A DNA stretch of 7,511 nt from Anaerolineales bacterium (GTDB lineage Bacteria > Chloroflexota > Anaerolineae > Anaerolineales > UBA4823), in NCBI GenBank assembly GCA_028687395.1, contig JAQUAE010000078.1:1-7511 (forward strand), written 5' to 3'. The position numbers and the translations under genes were made by a program. Positions 5,099 to 7,511 of this stretch are shown here, piece by piece; within the stretch, counting starts at the first letter, position 1, and each line of letters begins with the position of its first letter. The notes beneath the pieces are model-generated. The model worked only from the letters and a program-made list of their open reading frames with translations. It was not told the origin of the DNA and made no database searches.

Positions 5099-6889
5099 AT
5101 GAACACACACCAATTCGACGTCATCGTGGTGGGAGCGGGTGGAGCCGGGTTGATGGCTGCCCTGCACGCCTCGAAGAAAGCCACCACGGCAGTGATCAGC
5201 AAGCTCTATCCCACCCGTTCGCACACCGGCACCGCCCAGGGGGGGGTCGGAGCTGCCCTGGGCAACCTGGAGGAAGACCACCCCGATTGGCACACCTTTG
5301 ACACGGTCAAGGGCAGCGATTACCTGGGCGACCAGGACGCCATCGAGTTCATGTGCAACGAGGCCGTGCCCGCCATCTACGAGCTGGAGCACATGGGCCT
5401 GCCCTTCTCGCGCACGCCGGATGGGCGCATCGCCCAGCGACCCTTCGGAGGGCACACCAACAACCTGACCGGTAAACCGGTGCACCGTTCCTGCTACGCC
5501 GCCGACCGCACCGGGCACATGATCCTGCAGACCCTCTACCAGCAGTGCATCAAGAACAACGTGACCTTCTTCGACGAGTACCAGGTGCTGGACTTGATCC
5601 TGGTAAACGGCGTTGCGGCCGGAGTGGTGGCGATCAAGCTAGCTACCAGCGAGATTCACACCTTCCACGCCAACGCGGTCATCATCGCCACCGGCGGGCA
5701 CGGGCGCATCTGGAAGATCACCTCGAACGCTTACTCGCTCAGCGGGGACGGCATCGCCATAACCTTGCGGCGCGGCATCCCCGCCCAGGATATGGAATTC
5801 TTCCAGTTTCACCCGACTGGCATCTACAAGCTGGGCATCCTGATCACCGAGGGCGTGCGCGGCGAGGGCGGCATTCTGGTCAATGGGAAAGGCGAGCGCT
5901 TCATGGAACGCTACGCGCCGCGGGTGAAAGACCTGGCCTCGCGAGACGTCGTCAGCCGCTCGATGTACCTGGAGATCCGCGCCGGAAATGGGATCAACGG
6001 CCAGGATTACCTTTACCTGGACGTGCGTCCCGAGACGGTGAACAAATTCTCTACCCAGGACGGGCGCACCCGGCCGGATGGCAGCCTCTACCAGGTGACC
6101 GCCGAGGAGCTGCTGGGCAAGCTTCCCGACATCGTCGATTTCTGCCGCACCTACCTGGGGGTGGACCCGATGGACCAGCCCATCCCCGTGCAGCCCACCG
6201 CCCACTACGCCATGGGCGGCATCCCCACCAACATCCGTGGCGAGGTAATCGTCAACGAGAAGAACCACGTCCTGCCCGGTTTGTACGCCGCCGGGGAAGC
6301 GGCCTGCGTGTCCGTCCACGGCGCCAACCGCCTGGGCACGAACTCGCTGCTGGATCTGATCGTCTTCGGAAAACACGCCGGGATCAACGCCTCCGAGTAC
6401 GCCTGCGCCAGCGCGTTCCAACACTTGCCTGGGGACGCCGCGGATTTCGCCCACGAGCAAATCGAGCGCCTGCGCAACTGTCAGGGCGGTGAACGCATCG
6501 CCGACATCACCCAGGAGCTGCGCAGCGTAATGATGGACCACGTGGGCGTGTTCCGCACCAGGGCAGGCATGAGCGCAGCCCTGCAGAAGATCACCGAGCT
6601 CAAAGAGCGCTACCAGCACGTCAGCATCGATGACTGCGGCAAAGTCTTCAATACCAACCTGTTGAACGCCTGGGAGGTGGGTAACTTGCTCGACCTGGCC
6701 CACGTGACCACCGCCTCGGCGCTGGCGCGCGCAGAGAGCCGCGGTGCCCACTCCCGCGAGGATTTCCCCAAGCGCGACGACAAGCGATGGCTGAAACACA
6801 CGCTGGCCTGGAGCGAGAATGGAAAGGTGAAGCTACGCTACAAGTCGGTGGTGATTACCCGCTTCCCACCGAAGGAACGCACTTACTAG
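5099..6889 (+). CDS. sdhA: Succinate dehydrogenase flavoprotein subunit (SdhA)
   Basis: Catalytic subunit that oxidises succinate to fumarate on the cytoplasmic face and passes electrons to SdhB. At 596 residues it is close to E. coli SdhA (588). The FAD-binding GAGGAGL lies at 12-18, and His42 in SHTGTAQGG is the expected covalent FAD attachment site. Substrate and proton-transfer residues are His238 (FHPTG), Arg282 (SRDVVSRSM), His369 (HYAMGG) and Arg411 (GANRLGTNSL). The ending FPPKERTY matches the SdhA-type C-terminus, favouring succinate dehydrogenase over fumarate reductase. The ATG has AGGAGG at 5082-5087, and sdhB starts 17 bases after the stop codon. An eight-G run at 5239-5246 falls within the FAD-attachment motif; the frame is intact here. 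Confidence 0.98.
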   Translation: MNTHQFDVIVVGAGGAGLMAALHASKKATTAVISKLYPTRSHTGTAQGGVGAALGNLEEDHPDWHTFDTVKGSDYLGDQDAIEFMCNEAVPAIYELEHMGLPFSRTPDGRIAQRPFGGHTNNLTGKPVHRSCYAADRTGHMILQTLYQQCIKNNVTFFDEYQVLDLILVNGVAAGVVAIKLATSEIHTFHANAVIIATGGHGRIWKITSNAYSLSGDGIAITLRRGIPAQDMEFFQFHPTGIYKLGILITEGVRGEGGILVNGKGERFMERYAPRVKDLASRDVVSRSMYLEIRAGNGINGQDYLYLDVRPETVNKFSTQDGRTRPDGSLYQVTAEELLGKLPDIVDFCRTYLGVDPMDQPIPVQPTAHYAMGGIPTNIRGEVIVNEKNHVLPGLYAAGEAACVSVHGANRLGTNSLLDLIVFGKHAGINASEYACASAFQHLPGDAADFAHEQIERLRNCQGGERIADITQELRSVMMDHVGVFRTRAGMSAALQKITELKERYQHVSIDDCGKVFNTNLLNAWEVGNLLDLAHVTTASALARAESRGAHSREDFPKRDDKRWLKHTLAWSENGKVKLRYKSVVITRFPPKERTY

Positions 6890-6906
6890 CCGAAAGCGAG
6901 GTTCCC

Positions 6907-7511
6907 ATGCAGGTAACGTTATCCATCTTGCGCTATAACCCTGAAAAGGATAAGAAACCGCATTTCGAAAAATATCGCCTGGAAGCGGAGCCTACCGACC
7001 GCGTCCTCGACCTGCTGGAGATGGTGAAGGGCTACCACGACGGCAGCCTGTCCTACCGGCGTTCCTGCGCCCACGGCATCTGCGGCTCGGACGCCATGCG
7101 CATCAACGGGTGCAATCGGCTGGCCTGCAAAGTGCTGGTCAAGGACTTGAAGACCTCCAGGATCACCGTGGAGCCCCTGCTGGGCTTGCGGGTGATCAAA
7201 GACCTCATCGTGGATATGGAGCCGTTCTTTGCGCACTACGAATCGGTGATGCCTTTCCTGGTCAACAATGAACCGCCTCCGATCAAGGAGCGCCTGCAGA
7301 GCCCGGAAGAGCGTGAGCGCTACGACGATACCACCAAGTGCATCCTGTGCGCGGCGTGCACCACCTCCTGCCCCTCGTTCTGGGCTAACGGCCAGTACGT
7401 CGGTCCGGCAGCCATCGTCAACGCCCACCGCTTCATCTTCGACAGCCGCGACCGCGCCGCTGGCGAGCGTCTGCGCATCCTGAGCGGGCAGTTCGGCGTG
7501 TATCGCTGCCA
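6907..7511 (+). CDS. sdhB: Succinate dehydrogenase iron-sulfur subunit (SdhB), 3' end cut by window
   Basis: Carries the three iron-sulfur clusters that wire FAD in SdhA to quinone at the membrane. The first 201 residues are present. The [2Fe-2S] ligands are Cys54, Cys59, Asp62 and Cys74; the aspartate in third place is as in E. coli (Asp63). The [4Fe-4S] ligands are Cys145, Cys148 and Cys151. Cys155 and Cys201, the last full codon in the window, would bind the [3Fe-4S] cluster; the final cysteines lie beyond the edge. In CPSFWAN (155-161) Ala160 replaces the quinone-site Trp164 of E. coli. The ATG has a GAGG ribosome binding site at 6898-6901. Roughly 40 residues should be missing, judging from the E. 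coli protein. Confidence 0.96.
   Translation, partial: MQVTLSILRYNPEKDKKPHFEKYRLEAEPTDRVLDLLEMVKGYHDGSLSYRRSCAHGICGSDAMRINGCNRLACKVLVKDLKTSRITVEPLLGLRVIKDLIVDMEPFFAHYESVMPFLVNNEPPPIKERLQSPEERERYDDTTKCILCAACTTSCPSFWANGQYVGPAAIVNAHRFIFDSRDRAAGERLRILSGQFGVYRC

Noticed and set aside
5639..6799. 386-codon open frame on the minus strand inside sdhA
   Set aside because: It is antisense to a fully conserved SdhA, with no ribosome binding site or recognisable domain, so it is a shadow frame.
5099..6889. Possibility that the complex is a fumarate reductase
   Set aside because: Two haem-bearing anchors of SdhC/SdhD type, the SdhA-like C-terminus and the cdab gene order favour succinate dehydrogenase. 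Reverse operation cannot be excluded from sequence, but nothing here points to it.
1..7511. Search for CRISPR arrays, tRNA genes, transposase genes, attachment sites or a hidden defence system
   Set aside because: No spaced direct repeats, cloverleaf sequences, terminal inverted repeats or unknown gene cassettes are visible. Nearly all the sequence is accounted for by conserved respiratory genes.

Overview
The window is a compact respiratory and TCA-cycle locus from a GC-rich bacterium. It has eight protein genes in three transcription units and no visible mobile element, CRISPR array or RNA gene. The best guess at the host is a member of the Chloroflexota (Anaerolineae/Caldilineae-like). The basis is a split b6-type cytochrome b, a subunit IV-cytochrome c fusion, a Rieske protein with low-potential features and a Bacillus-like NADP isocitrate dehydrogenase. 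This placement is inference from protein style, because no taxonomic marker gene is present.

Layout. Bases 1-74 hold a good extended -10 promoter and a ribosome binding site for icd (75-1379, +), which encodes NADP-dependent isocitrate dehydrogenase. A 109-base convergent gap (1380-1488) contains a perfect 11-bp hairpin and a second small hairpin, which probably end the leftward operon. That operon (3917 down to 1489, -) reads Rieske protein, cytochrome b6-type subunit, then a subunit IV-like protein fused to two cytochrome c domains. The order matches Bacillus qcrABC, but the last protein is much longer and has two haem c sites. A 324-base AT-richer divergent spacer (3918-4241) carries a strong leftward promoter candidate and weaker rightward signals. 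sdhC, sdhD, sdhA and sdhB follow (4242 to the window end, +), encoding succinate dehydrogenase; sdhB is cut by the window edge.

How it works together. Isocitrate dehydrogenase makes NADPH and 2-oxoglutarate. Succinate dehydrogenase feeds electrons from succinate into the quinone pool. The Rieske/cytochrome b complex then oxidises quinol and passes electrons to its own tethered c-type haems. No terminal oxidase or other acceptor lies in the window. Two Rieske substitutions that remove potential-raising hydrogen bonds, and changes at the SDH quinone site, fit a low-potential quinone such as menaquinone, though this is not proven.

The most unusual item is the 421-residue fusion protein: three membrane helices with a PEWY motif, a class I-like cytochrome c, a second cytochrome c domain resembling the PSCyt1 type, and a Thr/Val/Pro-rich tail. 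Its partner cytochrome b has b6-type haem spacing but lacks the cysteine that holds the extra covalent haem in b6f complexes.
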